From Mastigocoleus sp. MO_188.B34 (GTDB taxonomy: Bacteria; Cyanobacteriota; Cyanobacteriia; Cyanobacteriales; Nostocaceae), in NCBI RefSeq assembly GCF_030065675.1, contig NZ_JASJDK010000003.1:24691-88690 (forward strand): DNA of 64,000 nt. Direction: 5' to 3'. The notes beneath the pieces are model-generated. The model ran no database searches, was not told where the DNA came from, and worked only from the letters and a program-made list of their open reading frames with translations. Of this stretch, positions 18,266-28,143 are shown in pieces. The position numbers were made by a program, and so were the translations under genes. Within the stretch, counting starts at the first letter, position 1. Each line of letters begins with the position of its first letter.

Positions 18266-19445
18266 TTTATTACTAAGATTCACTATTAAGATCCTCTAAC
18301 CCCTTAAAAAGAAGGCAAAAGTCCCCCTTTCCAAGGGGGATTTAGGGGGATCCAAGATATATTAAGTGGGTAAATAATATGACTTGTAAAACATCCTCGT
18401 AAGTATGGGTAATTTGGAAGTGTGAGGAAATTTATTGACAACCCAGGTGTAATTTTTGCATAAGTATCAAGACATAAAACCTACATCAATAGTGTAGATA
18501 GCTCAATAAGTAGTGCATCGTACATAAAAGAACAAGTTTGATTAAAATAAACAAGTTCAAGATCTGTATAGCTTACTCATCCCTATTTCTGTATTCACAA
18601 ATAAGACAAAGAAAAGAAGTTAAAAGTAAAAATGATAAGACAAAAGTCAAGATAAATACAAAATAATTCAAAATGATTATTTCTGACTTTTTTCTTTTTT
18701 TGATATGCAACAAAAAATAACTTCTGTAAACAAATACGACTGATCGTCTTACGTGGAGATATGTGATGATATTCAACCAAAGCCATAATATTCTTATAAG
18801 TTTTATTCAAGTGTTCTCGAATAATCAATGTTCTTGAATTATTTGCAGTAGTTGCAAGATTAACATGGGTGTATAGAGTTTTAGTGTAGAGATATTCAAT
18901 TACTGAACATTTGCAAGAAAGAATTATATTTTTAGGTTGAGGTCTACAACTCCTATAAAATAAGCCAAACAAGTATTTAGACTTTACATACTGTTACATT
19001 GCAGCATATTCTTCACTCAATTTCATCTCAATCTAAAGACAGTATTTCGAGTTAATAGAAATAGCTAAATGTATTCAAAATATATTCAAAATATATCAAT
19101 ATTTGATACTTATTTAATTGTTTGTATCCCTATGTCATTACTTGTGTTTGAGAACTATTTTTTTGATCCCTCTATCTAAGTAATTAGCTCATGTTTTTGA
19201 GATTTTGTCAACAAAGCTGAACATAAGTAAACTACTTAGATTTTGCCTTAATTATTCAGGAATTACAGATAAATAATTTGAAGGAAATAGTAAGAATTAC
19301 ATCGATGAAACAATAAAACCAAAACTCCAATTTGATGTATCCAAATCAGTGTATTCAAATTAATGCATCGAACTTAATCTCTATTAATAACTAATTATTA
19401 TTCATTATTGATAAAGAAATTTTTTGAAAAGGAGGTTGAAAGACT
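18266..19445. other. Intergenic region with a GGGGGATTTAGGGGG repeat
   Basis: 1.18 kb, AT-rich after the first 100 bp. Open frames on the minus strand around 18.6-19.0 kb show no domain and have a composition typical of random AT-rich DNA. A dispersed repeat lies at 18319-18351. A strong Shine-Dalgarno AAGGAGG (19429-19435) precedes the next gene. Confidence 0.55.
18319..18351 (+). repeat. Dispersed AGTCCCCC...GGGGGATTTAGGGGG repeat, copy A
   Basis: AGTCCCCCTTTCC plus AAGGGGGATTTAGGGGG forms a short hairpin with a G-rich tail. A second copy in opposite orientation lies at 63545-63578. Confidence 0.7.
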
Positions 19446-21152
19446 ATGCTAAGTAAGGCTTCTGAAAAAACAATGCACACTGTTAGATGGGTGCTTGTAA
19501 TCGGATGGACACTATTAATTATCTCGTTGTTTTACGATCCCATAAGTCATCATTTAACGGAGCCTAGCAACTTATTGTCTCCACTTCGTGACTTACAGTT
19601 AAGTGATAATCCACCAATAAAGGTTTTCATCCAAGGAAAAGAACTAGTACAAAAGGCTTATCCAATTGGGGCGAGAATTTTTTGGGGTATGGTTGTACCC
19701 AGTGCAGTCATGATTGTACTGGTTTTCGGACATGAAACTTGGCGACGTATCTGTCCTTTATATTTTTTCTCCCAAATCCCTCGCGCTTTGGGCTTAAAGT
19801 CCAAACTAGATATAAATCAGAATAAATGGCTAACTCGTAATCATCTTTACGTACAATTTACTTATCTATTCATTGGTTTAAACTTTAGAATTTTATTCAT
19901 TAACTCTACAAGATGGGCTTTAGCCTCATGGTTTCTCATTTCAATTTTCTCTGCAATCTTAATAGTTTTTCTCTATGGTGGTCGTAGTTGGTGTCATTAT
20001 GTTTGCCCATTTGGACTTGTCCAAACTGTTTTTACCGGTCCTGCTGGTTTATTAGGAAGCGACGCTTCTTCTGCACCTCCGAGAAGCATTACCCAGTCCA
20101 TGTGTCGAGAAATAGACAAAAAGACAGCTAAAGAAAAAAGTGCTTGTGTAGCTTGCAAATCCAATTGTATGGATATCAATGCAGAAAATTCCTATTGGAG
20201 TGACCTGAAGAAACCCGGACGCAGATTTATACAGTACGGATATCTTGGCTTAGCTATTGGTTACTTTGTTTATTACGGATTATATGCAGGTGATTTTAAT
20301 TATTATTTCTCGGGTGCTTGGACCCATGAAGAGAATCAACTAGGAACTTTATTCGATCCAGGCTTTTATATATTCGAGCAGGCAATTAATATACCTAAAA
20401 TTCTTGCAGTTCCTTTAACTTTAGGATTCTTTGTCATCGTTGTTTATTGGCTATGCAGCAAATTAGAGAAAGTATATCGAGCTTATCTCAGAAGACGTCA
20501 TCCTAATATAAGTTCCGAGCAAGTATTGCATAGATCTCTTTCTATTTGCACCTTCATCGCTTTCAATGCTTTCTTTGTCTATGGTGGTCGTCCGGAACTT
20601 TTACGCTTTCCTTCCGAAGTGAACTTAGTATTTAACGGCTTTGTGATCCTAGTTAGTACTTTGTGGTTGGCTAAAACTTGGGGACGTAGTTCTGAGCAGT
20701 ACCAAAGAGATAGGCTAGTTTACAGTTTTCGTCGTCAACTCAAAAAATTACCAATTGATATTTCCCGCTTTTTAAAAGGTCGTTCTCTTGATGACCTGAC
20801 ATCCAATGAATTATTTATCCTGACTGCTGTGTTACCTCAATTTCAACGCCGAGACCGCTTGCAAGTCTATAAAGAAATATTGCGGGAAACCTTGACCCAA
20901 GGAAATATAACTCCTCAAAACAGCTGTGAAGTTCTTAGGGAGTTACGTCAGCAACTAGCATTAAATGATGATGAACACTACAGCGTATTGTCCAATTTAG
21001 CGGAAGAACAACCATCAAATGTTTATCCTGTACCTTCTCAGCAAGTAACAACAGTTCTAAAACCAAAAAAACTTTTAGACTCTCCCAAAAAACCACAAAA
21101 AACCCCAGCAAAAACAGAAATTAGGGCGAAACGACGCCCTCCAAAAAAATAA
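19446..21152 (+). CDS. Membrane 4Fe-4S protein (NapH/polyferredoxin-like)
   Basis: 568 aa with about seven membrane segments (14-30, 78-95, 135-152, 158-177, 262-280, 315-336, 365-405). Cysteines cluster as Cys103 in RRICPLYF, Cys183/Cys187 in SWCHYVCPFG, and Cys220, 234, 237, 241 in CVACKSNC. The CxxxCP element after a helix is typical of NapH/NosR/CcoG-like membrane electron carriers; the last four cysteines could bind one 4Fe-4S cluster. The C-terminal 160 residues are cytosolic, helical then Lys/Pro-rich. It lies 133 bp before an FHA-ferredoxin reductase gene, the likely partner. Start supported by AAGGAGG 10 nt upstream. Confidence 0.72.
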   Translation: MLSKASEKTMHTVRWVLVIGWTLLIISLFYDPISHHLTEPSNLLSPLRDLQLSDNPPIKVFIQGKELVQKAYPIGARIFWGMVVPSAVMIVLVFGHETWRRICPLYFFSQIPRALGLKSKLDINQNKWLTRNHLYVQFTYLFIGLNFRILFINSTRWALASWFLISIFSAILIVFLYGGRSWCHYVCPFGLVQTVFTGPAGLLGSDASSAPPRSITQSMCREIDKKTAKEKSACVACKSNCMDINAENSYWSDLKKPGRRFIQYGYLGLAIGYFVYYGLYAGDFNYYFSGAWTHEENQLGTLFDPGFYIFEQAINIPKILAVPLTLGFFVIVVYWLCSKLEKVYRAYLRRRHPNISSEQVLHRSLSICTFIAFNAFFVYGGRPELLRFPSEVNLVFNGFVILVSTLWLAKTWGRSSEQYQRDRLVYSFRRQLKKLPIDISRFLKGRSLDDLTSNELFILTAVLPQFQRRDRLQVYKEILRETLTQGNITPQNSCEVLRELRQQLALNDDEHYSVLSNLAEEQPSNVYPVPSQQVTTVLKPKKLLDSPKKPQKTPAKTEIRAKRRPPKK

Positions 21153-21285
21153 CTAATAGCAGCCAAAAGTAGCCCAAATCTCAGGTTTATTTCAGGTTTG
21201 GGTCTAAAGTCTTAAAAATCGCGAATAGCTCCCAAACCATCAAAATCCCCTTGCGCTTGTTAATCTAACTAGAGTTCAAATAATT

Positions 21286-22758
21286 ATGAAAATTACAGCT
21301 TTTAATCATTTAACTGGAGCTTTAGAAGAAAAACTACTTTCTTCAAATACAGATAACTTACAACGATGTGTAATTGGAAGACATCCCAGTTGTGACTTAA
21401 TTCTCAACAGTCCAGAAATCAGTCGAGTCCATGCTATTATCCTTGGTCACCAAGGGAATCACTGCTTTATCGATCTGGCTAGTACCGATGGTTCTCGTAT
21501 TAATAATCAAGAAGTTGAATTCAACCAAGAATATCCTTTAAAAGCTGGTGATGCGATCCGAATTGGCGATTTTCTTCTGTTATTTGAAGAAGTCAGTGAT
21601 GAATCAAAACCTTACTGGTTTTTAAAACCACAAGAAACCAATAGTCCCAAACAAGTAACTATTGGTAGTGAAGTTCAACCAATGTTTCGTTGTTCTCAAA
21701 TCATAGATGAAACCCATGATGTAAAAACATTTTGCTTAGTTTCTTCTCCATCTAAAGTATTTGATGACTACAAACCTGGTCAGTTTGTCACCCTAGATTT
21801 AGAAATTAACGGTCAGCAAATAAAACGTTCTTACTCGATTTCTTCTACTCCTTCACGTCCCCATGCTTTAGAAATAACTGTTAAGCGTGTTCCTTCACCT
21901 TCAGATGTAGCTAATGTTCCCCCTGGTTTGGTTTCCAATTGGTTACACGATAATTTCAAGGTTGGTTCCTCAGTCAAAATCAGCCCACCAATGGGTAAGT
22001 TTACTTGTTTTGACCATCCCAACGAAAAATTCTTGTTTATCTCTGCTGGTAGTGGTATTACACCAATGATGTCCATGTCTCGATGGTTATGTGATGTAAA
22101 ACCAGATGTTGATGTTATATTTGTTCACAGTGCAAAAACAATAAAAGATATTATTTTCCGCCAAGAATTAGAGTTGATGGCGTCAAGGTACCCGAATTTT
22201 AAATTAGCTGTTACTTTAACTGGTAATCATCATCCAACTTGGTCAGGTTACAGTGGTAGGCTAAATAATTTAATGCTGCAAGCGATCGCACCCGATTTCA
22301 AAGAACGTCTTGTATATGTTTGTGGTTCTGATGGATTTAGAAATAATGTGAAAACAATTCTGGAAGGGATGAGATTCCCCATGTCTTCTTACCACGAGGA
22401 AAGTTTTGGCTCTAACAAGCGAAGAAAATCTTTATCATCACCAAAACCAGAAATCCACAGACAATCAGAATTTTCTCCACAAGATACCCATATTGCTTCC
22501 ACTTCCTCAAGTGCTGATGTTGTAGTTTTTACTAAATCTCACAGAGAAGTAGTTTGCGAACCGGAAGAAACTATTTTAGAAGCAGCTCAACGGGAAGGAA
22601 TTAGATTACCCTACGGATGTCAGATGGGAGCTTGCGGTCAATGCAAGTTACATAAAGTGTCTGGAGAAGTTGTTTATGAAGACGATTCGGATTGTGAAAA
22701 TGATTTTGTTCTAACCTGTGTCGCGAGAGCTGCTGGACGTGTAACAATTGAAGGCTAG
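21286..22758 (+). CDS. FHA - flavodoxin-reductase-like - 2Fe-2S ferredoxin fusion
   Basis: 490 aa, three modules. (1) FHA domain, 1-105: GRHPSCD (31-37), SRVHA (46-50) and STDGSRINN (66-74), the phosphothreonine-binding signature. (2) FAD/NAD(P)H reductase, 130-370: RSYSIS (181-186), GSGITP (255-260) and CGSDGF (346-351), related to Hmp/HCP reductase. (3) After a Ser-rich linker (375-412), a plant-type 2Fe-2S ferredoxin with Cys445, Cys450, Cys453 and Cys478 in CQMGACGQC...C. The chain can move electrons from NAD(P)H through FAD to 2Fe-2S. The FHA head suggests control by a Ser/Thr kinase. Its partner is probably the membrane 4Fe-4S protein just upstream. Confidence 0.83.
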   Translation: MKITAFNHLTGALEEKLLSSNTDNLQRCVIGRHPSCDLILNSPEISRVHAIILGHQGNHCFIDLASTDGSRINNQEVEFNQEYPLKAGDAIRIGDFLLLFEEVSDESKPYWFLKPQETNSPKQVTIGSEVQPMFRCSQIIDETHDVKTFCLVSSPSKVFDDYKPGQFVTLDLEINGQQIKRSYSISSTPSRPHALEITVKRVPSPSDVANVPPGLVSNWLHDNFKVGSSVKISPPMGKFTCFDHPNEKFLFISAGSGITPMMSMSRWLCDVKPDVDVIFVHSAKTIKDIIFRQELELMASRYPNFKLAVTLTGNHHPTWSGYSGRLNNLMLQAIAPDFKERLVYVCGSDGFRNNVKTILEGMRFPMSSYHEESFGSNKRRKSLSSPKPEIHRQSEFSPQDTHIASTSSSADVVVFTKSHREVVCEPEETILEAAQREGIRLPYGCQMGACGQCKLHKVSGEVVYEDDSDCENDFVLTCVARAAGRVTIEG

Positions 22759-22865
22759 ATTCATCGTAATATGTGAGCAATGCTATTCAAAAGATTTAAT
22801 AACAATAATTACGCACGGACAATATAAACGCGATCGTTGTGAAAATAGGAAGTAATAATCTCAAA

Positions 22866-22945
22866 CCAATGAGCTTGCGGTCACGCTAGAGCTATAGCTG
22901 CGCTACCTGCGGAGCCGCTACCTTACGGATCCGCTAATGGGAATA
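22866..22945. repeat. Dispersed repeat block, inverted relative to 26.9-27.05 kb
   Basis: CCAATGAGCTTGCGGTCACG then AGCTATAGCTGCGCTACC and TACCTTACGGATCCGCTAATGG. The same modules appear in reverse complement at 26882-26935 and 27013-27043, on the other side of the 24.6-26.6 kb genes. Confidence 0.7.
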
Positions 22946-23243
22946 AGTTCCTTTGACACTCGCAATACCTAAAGCCTTCGGATCTACCAACGCTGCAGGC
23001 TCTAGGTATTGTATCTCCTTTTGGGAGAAAGAAATCGCAAGACTTTGAACTTAGTTTAGATTATGTTACATAGTTGTATTTAATTGCGCCTAAGTAAGTA
23101 GGCAAGAAAAAAGTAAACTATGTAAATAAATATAAAATACTCGTATTTGGCTCGTAGTAGCGCTTTAGCGCTAAAGCGCTATTACAAAAAAGTTATGATT
23201 TTTCTTACTAACCTACTAACCTACTTAGATTAGGTTTAAATAA

Positions 23244-23529
23244 GTTGTTACGCATCTAATTTGTATATTATTCTATTCGATAGCGAAGCCTCAAACTTCT
23301 TTCAATTGTGTCCTACGGACACGCAATACCTATAGCTTTGCTACCTACGGATCCGGTACGCTGCGCTAGACGCTAATGACTTATGTCCTTACGGACACGC
23401 AATACCTATAGCTTTGCTACCTACGGATCCGGTACGCTGCGCTAGACGCTAATGACTTATGTCCTACGGACACGCGATGCTAATGACTTTTGACTTGCTG
23501 TTGTGCATTAAAAATGCACAACAGCTTAA
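23244..23529. repeat. MITE-like repeat copy 1 with internal tandem duplication
   Basis: Starts GTTACGCATCTAATTTGTA and ends with the hairpin GCTGTTGTGCATT...AATGCACAACAGC. The same ends occur in direct orientation at 27124-27352. Inside it, a 76-bp unit starting ACGGACACGCAATACC is duplicated in tandem (23315-23390 and 23391-23465), with a third truncated start. Non-coding. Confidence 0.8.
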
Positions 23530-24585
23530 ACTCTACGAAAGTAGAAGATATTTTAATTTTTTAGGGAACAACTTCCCATAGCATAACTCTTGCAACAAAA
23601 AGTTTTGCGATAAAAATATTACAGCATGTATTTTTTAAGATAAAACAATTGATAAACAAGTAGTATGCAAAATGAATGAAATATCGCTAGCGTAAAATAT
23701 TTTGTTATAAAAAGCGTTAATGCATGCTATGCTTTGAGTCTTGAGTTTTTATTTGCATCTTCCTCTGTAGCTACTTCCTAAGTGAAAATAGGTCATTTTT
23801 GATCGTTTTAAGTCGCATTGACAACAAACGCATTCATAAAATTATTTTCCATTTTAGGCATGCATCTATTACCCAGTTCTATTGCAAATACACCTTAAGC
23901 CGTAGTAAATTCTATTTCTGAATCTTTTCTACCCCAGACATACTGTAAATTTGAATTGTGCTAGCAATTGAGTAAGAGCAAAGTGTTTTTGCTACTTGCG
24001 CTCTCACGGAAATTTTGTATCTACTCGACCAGGGTGAGAATGTCTTTATTGGGTGTAATGAAACGCCCTACATAAAATACTTAGTTTTGGGGACAAATAT
24101 TCCCTTTTTACTAGCGGTAAAAACTAAGCAGGAAATTAGCAAATAGACTTTGTAGGTGTTTCGCCGAAAATGTATTTACCTACAACAGAATTTGCTTGTT
24201 ATTCATATGTTTTCAATTTTTATTTGAAAGTATATTTTCGCTTTTGAATTGTGAACTTTTCTTTAGGGCTTACTATGTATGATTTTTTTTCTCAACATCA
24301 GGCCGAAACTATTTTTCTTTTTGCATATAAAAATATCTTATGGATTACTCTCCAAGTAAATTCACGATTTTTGGAGGTTTTTAGGGTAGTAGCAATATCT
24401 ATTAACTATTACTTAAGGTTTGTCCCAACACAGTGTATTCCACCAATACAGGGTAAGTCCTATGACTATTTATCAAGGAAAGTCTACTTACCGATATTGG
24501 TGTTTTAAATAACTTATACTCAGAATTACGAAGAAAATTCAAATAGTACGATGAAAGATTGAATATAGTTTAAATACTTGAGTCG

Positions 24586-24924
24586 ATGAATATTATCACA
24601 GAGAATTTCGAGCTCAAGCAGCACATCTCAAAATTACCATTAACGCAGCAAAGAGCTCTTCTATCTTGGTTAGGAACGCAAATCGCTAAAAGAGAATTGG
24701 AGGAAGAATTTGATATCCCTACAAAGCCAAGACGAGAGGTTTTAGAGATTAAGCGGGTTGGTAAATTTGCGTACCAGCTTGAGGCATTTGAATGTAGTAA
24801 TAAGTACTGTTGGTGTAAAAAACCATCAGGTAAGAAACATACTGCATGGTACGGCTATCAGTGGCGTAAAGATAGGGTTGTTTCTTGGTATATTGGCAAG
24901 CGTTTAATTGAGGAGGAATATTAA
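24586..24924 (+). CDS. Small protein with DUF6788-like Cys/Trp motif
   Basis: 112 aa. The C-terminal half contains Cys70, Cys75, Cys77 and His85 within ECSNKYCWCKK...KKHTAWYGYQWR, then SWYIGKRL. This resembles the short DUF6788-type module (CxxxxCxC...H..WY..WR....YIGK) often seen near mobile DNA. The N-terminal 45 residues are helical (LPLTQQRALLSWLGTQIAKRELEEEF). Function unknown; it could bind metal or nucleic acid. It sits inside the repeat-bounded 22.9-27.4 kb segment. Confidence 0.6.
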   Translation: MNIITENFELKQHISKLPLTQQRALLSWLGTQIAKRELEEEFDIPTKPRREVLEIKRVGKFAYQLEAFECSNKYCWCKKPSGKKHTAWYGYQWRKDRVVSWYIGKRLIEEEY

Positions 24925-25094
24925 TTTATTATCAGTAATTTAAGCATTTCAACCAAGCATAAGAATCGCTTGGTTGATACACTGCTTAATTTCAAAAAGT
25001 TACAAGGTGGGGAATAAAAGTATATGAGGAGTGCAATAATACAGATCGCGTAGTCTTTGCTGCGACTAACAGCAAACAAAATCAGGAGGCAGAA

Positions 25095-26606
25095 ATGTCA
25101 GAAGCGTTACAACACAAGAAAATTGTTGTTGTTGGTGCTGGTTGGGCTGGATTAGGAGCAACTTATCACTTAGCAAAACAGGGTTATCAAGTAACACTTC
25201 TGGAAGCTGGTTCCTATCCTGGTGGGTTAGTAGCAGGTTGGAAAACCAGTAGTGGGCGTTCTGTAGAAGCTGGAATTCATGGATTTTGGTATCCTTACAA
25301 AAATATTTTTGCTTTAATTAACGAGTTGGGAATTAACCCTTTCACTACTTGGACTCGTTCTTCGCAATATTCTCCTGTGGGTTTAGAAGCAGAGTCCCCT
25401 ATTTTTCAAGACTTACCTCGATTACCAACACCTCTTGGAACTTTTATATACACTCAATTTCAACGTTTGCCCTTAATTGATCGTCTTAGCGCTCTACCCT
25501 TACTTTACGCTGTTATTGATTTTGATAATTCAGACTCAGCATGGCGACGTTATGACTTTGTTACAGCAAGGGAATTATTCAAACAATTTGGTGTATCGCA
25601 AAGACTATATAAAGAATCTTTTGAACCAATGCTGCTGGTGGGTTTATTTGCACCGGGAGAACAATGCTCTGCAGCAGCGACTTTAGGAATGCTTTACTTT
25701 TTTATCCTTGCTCATCAACCAGATTTTGATGTCGTTTGGTGTAGGGGAACTGTTGGGGAAAAAATCTTCCGTCCTTGGGCAGAAAAAATTGAACGAGCCG
25801 GAGGAAAAATCCTAACAAATCGACGAGTTACCGATTTAATCAGCGATAATGACAATCGGGTCACAGGTGTTGTGTGTGATGATGAGGTTTTTACTGCGGA
25901 TGCAGTAATTTTCGCAGTCGGTATTAATGGGATGAAAAAAATTGTTTCGGGTAGTCCCGTTTTGCAAAGCCGAGCAGAATTTCGGAATTTAAGTAATTTA
26001 GGGGGAATAGATGTTTTAGCAACTCGTCTGTGGTTTGATCGCAAAATTAATATTCCCCGTCCTTCCAATGCTTGTTTTGGCTTTGATTCCACTACCGGAT
26101 GGACATTTTTTGATTTAAATGCTTTGCACGATGAATACAAAGATGAACCAGGAACAGTTGTAGAAGTAGATTTTTACCACGCAAATCAATTTATTCCCTT
26201 AGAAGACAAAGAAATTATTCCACTAGTTCATAATTATTTAACAACATGTGTTCCTGCTTTCGGGCAAGCAAAAGTTATTGACAGTAGTGTTATTCGTTTA
26301 CCACAAGCAGTCACTCATTTTGCTCCTGGTAGTTATAATCATATGCTTCCAGCCAAAACTAGTTTTTCTAACTTATTTATGAGTGGTGATTGGATTATTA
26401 ATCGTCATGGTTCTTGGTCTCAGGAAAAAGCTTACGTTACTGGTTTAGAAGCTGCAAATCTAGCGATCAAGTATTTACAAGCAGGAGAATTGGCTAAAAT
26501 TTTGTCAGTGGAAGAAGATGAAGGACATATTCAAGTAGCCAGACAAATTAATCAAACTGTGCGGGAGGTGAGTAAATCAGTTTTACCCAATTTTTGGCTT
26601 CCCTAG
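25095..26606 (+). CDS. FAD-dependent oxidoreductase, phytoene/zeta-carotene desaturase-like
   Basis: 503 aa. The N-terminal Rossmann motif VVVGAGWAGL (11-20) is followed by LLEAGSYPGGLVAGW; a C-terminal FAD-contacting block is LFMSGDWIINRHGSWSQEKAYVTG. It belongs to the plant-type desaturase branch (CrtP/CrtQ-like amine oxidases) rather than CrtI, but several conserved segments differ from true CrtP and CrtQ, so the substrate is open (carotenoid, sterol or other isoprenoid). The start is fixed by AGGAGG 5 nt upstream of ATG. It is flanked by repeats on both sides and has no carotenoid-gene neighbours within 20 kb. Confidence 0.75.
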   Translation: MSEALQHKKIVVVGAGWAGLGATYHLAKQGYQVTLLEAGSYPGGLVAGWKTSSGRSVEAGIHGFWYPYKNIFALINELGINPFTTWTRSSQYSPVGLEAESPIFQDLPRLPTPLGTFIYTQFQRLPLIDRLSALPLLYAVIDFDNSDSAWRRYDFVTARELFKQFGVSQRLYKESFEPMLLVGLFAPGEQCSAAATLGMLYFFILAHQPDFDVVWCRGTVGEKIFRPWAEKIERAGGKILTNRRVTDLISDNDNRVTGVVCDDEVFTADAVIFAVGINGMKKIVSGSPVLQSRAEFRNLSNLGGIDVLATRLWFDRKINIPRPSNACFGFDSTTGWTFFDLNALHDEYKDEPGTVVEVDFYHANQFIPLEDKEIIPLVHNYLTTCVPAFGQAKVIDSSVIRLPQAVTHFAPGSYNHMLPAKTSFSNLFMSGDWIINRHGSWSQEKAYVTGLEAANLAIKYLQAGELAKILSVEEDEGHIQVARQINQTVREVSKSVLPNFWLP

Positions 26607-26769
26607 TTTGATATCAAATCCGTTAGCATCGGAATTATATATTTTATATGAACAAAGGTTCAGAGTTTTTTCAATCACCTTTTAAATCATTCCAAAGTAA
26701 ACGGAAAGAATATGAGTTCTGCTACTGTTGATTTTGATGTCCAATTTAAATTTAGTTATTATTTAATTT

Positions 26770-27126
26770 AGGACTTACGCAGTCATTACCTTAGCGCTTA
26801 GCGCCTAGCAGAGCGTAATAGATCCAATCCATAGAGCTATAAGTATTTATAAGTATTGCGATTTCCTTAGGGACTTCTTTCCATTAGCGGATCCGTAAGG
26901 TAGCGGCTCCGTAGGTAGCGCAGCTATAGCTAGAGGCAAAGACGCACCTTACGGTGAACGCCGTCGCCTTAAACCTTACGGTATGGCTGCGCTTACGCCT
27001 TTAGGTGCGTCTCAGGCTCTAGCGTGACCGCAAGGTCATTGGTTTAAGATTGCCGCTTTCTTACGGAAACTCTTTCCTAACTTTACCTTGCAATGAGTGT
27101 AATTGTGTTGTGTGTGCGTAAGCTGT
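26770..27126. repeat. Element with GGACTTACGCA terminal repeats
   Basis: Begins AGGACTTACGCAGTC and ends TGTGTGCGTAAGCTG, imperfect inverted ends of 9-11 bp like those at 45808-45930. The interior is made of palindromic repeat blocks, partly inverted copies of 22866-22945. No transposase frame; it looks non-autonomous. Confidence 0.5.
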
Positions 27127-27357
27127 TACGCATCTAATTTGTACATTATTCTATTCGATAGCAAGGTCTCAAACCTTCTTCAATTATGTCCTACGGACAC
27201 GCATTAACGCAGTGTGACGCGACAGCGTCATAAACTACGTTACGCTTAGAACGCGGCAAAGCCGTTCACCTCCGGTGCCCCTCACGCTAGATCTAATGAC
27301 TTTTGAGTTTTTACTTTTGACTTGCTGTTGTGCATTTAAAATGCACAACAGCTTAAG
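27119..27357. repeat. MITE-like repeat copy 2
   Basis: Begins TAAGCTGTTACGCATCTAAT and ends in the hairpin GCTGTTGTGCATTT...AAATGCACAACAGC. It is the same family and orientation as 23244-23529 but with a different interior (no 76-bp duplication). Confidence 0.75.
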
Positions 27358-27543
27358 TCCTGATTATTTTAAATTCGATTTGTGTTGATAACTGGGAGAT
27401 TGGAGTTGCTTAACTCAATTTACGATCGCTCCATAATCAAATCATACTAACATCGCTCATATTTTAGAAATAAATTTGGGCGTTGGGGAGTATGGGATAG
27501 AAGTTCCATAAGGGTTTTTAAGGTTGGATATAGTAAAAAGAAT

Positions 27544-27566
27544 AAAAAAACGGGTAAGATACCCGC
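27544..27566 (-). terminator. Rho-independent terminator of the 27688 gene
   Basis: CGGGTA and TACCCG with a 3-nt loop (27551-27565), followed on the minus strand by seven T (27550-27544), 120 nt after the stop codon of the upstream minus-strand gene. Confidence 0.7.
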
Positions 27567-27687
27567 CTCACACATAAAAATCACTACTTATGATTAGTTA
27601 ACCTACTTTTAAACTCTTGGTAAAGATCCCAGCGATACAATTGGTCTCAGAGTTGCCAAATAAATCGGAATATTGAAACCTAATAAT

Positions 27688-28143
27688 TCACTGATTCGTA
27701 CAACTCTGGATCTTGTTTCTGATGTTTAAACGATCCAAACCCTCTTTAATCCACTGCAAACACTCATATTCCGATCTAAATAGTTTTGGTGCTGCAATAT
27801 TATTTAAAGAATCTGATGGGTAGTGATCGTAAAAGTATTTACCACCTTGGTTAAAAACAATAATCAAATTATTTCGGTATGTATAGCGAAACCTAAAAGC
27901 ATCACTATAAGCAACTAAATCGGAGTGCAGATCGAGATGCTCCTTAGCTATCTTAATTACATTTTCGGTATTACTTCCATAGATAGTCGCAGGATTCTCT
28001 ACCTTATGAAATTTACTATTGTAACCAACTGCTGATAGCAATTTATAGGAGAAAATATCATATTTATCGGCTTTACCGAAAACAAAAGGAATGATGAGAT
28101 ATCCTTTGTAAGAAACGGATTCCTCGTATAGTAGACGACCCAT
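27688..28143 (-). CDS. Hypothetical protein
   Basis: 151 aa, soluble, Tyr- and Phe-rich. It opens with a beta-strand-like stretch (SVSYKGYLIIPFVFGKADKYDIFSYKL split by charged turns) and ends in a helix (EYECLQWIKEGLDRLNIRN). ATG is preceded by AAGGAGACTG, a good ribosome-binding site. I do not recognise a family. It is a single-gene unit with its own terminator. Confidence 0.55.
   Translation of the reverse strand: MGRLLYEESVSYKGYLIIPFVFGKADKYDIFSYKLLSAVGYNSKFHKVENPATIYGSNTENVIKIAKEHLDLHSDLVAYSDAFRFRYTYRNNLIIVFNQGGKYFYDHYPSDSLNNIAAPKLFRSEYECLQWIKEGLDRLNIRNKIQSCTNQ

Larger units (their letters stand above)
22759..24585. other. Repeat-rich intergenic region
   Basis: 1.8 kb with no convincing gene. 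It holds dispersed repeat blocks (22866-22945, 23157-23185, 23244-23529) and then about 1 kb of AT-rich DNA. An 85-codon frame at 24251-24508 has no recognisable domain and I do not call it a gene. Confidence 0.6.
26607..27687. other. Repeat-rich intergenic region
   Basis: No gene seen. It contains a TIR-bounded repeat (26770-27126), the second MITE-like copy (27119-27357) and a minus-strand terminator (27544-27566). Confidence 0.6.

Noticed and set aside
18595..18972. 125-codon minus-strand frame in the 18.3-19.4 kb gap
   Set aside because: AT-rich composition, no domain, no ribosome-binding site, overlaps another frame on the same strand; looks like chance.
23155..23529. CRISPR array in the repeat-rich region
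   Set aside because: Repeats are adjacent or nested palindromic modules of variable size, with no regular spacers and no cas genes.
24251..24508. 85-codon plus-strand frame before the DUF6788-like gene
   Set aside because: Phe/Ile-rich translation typical of AT-rich DNA, GTG start without ribosome-binding site, no recognisable motif.
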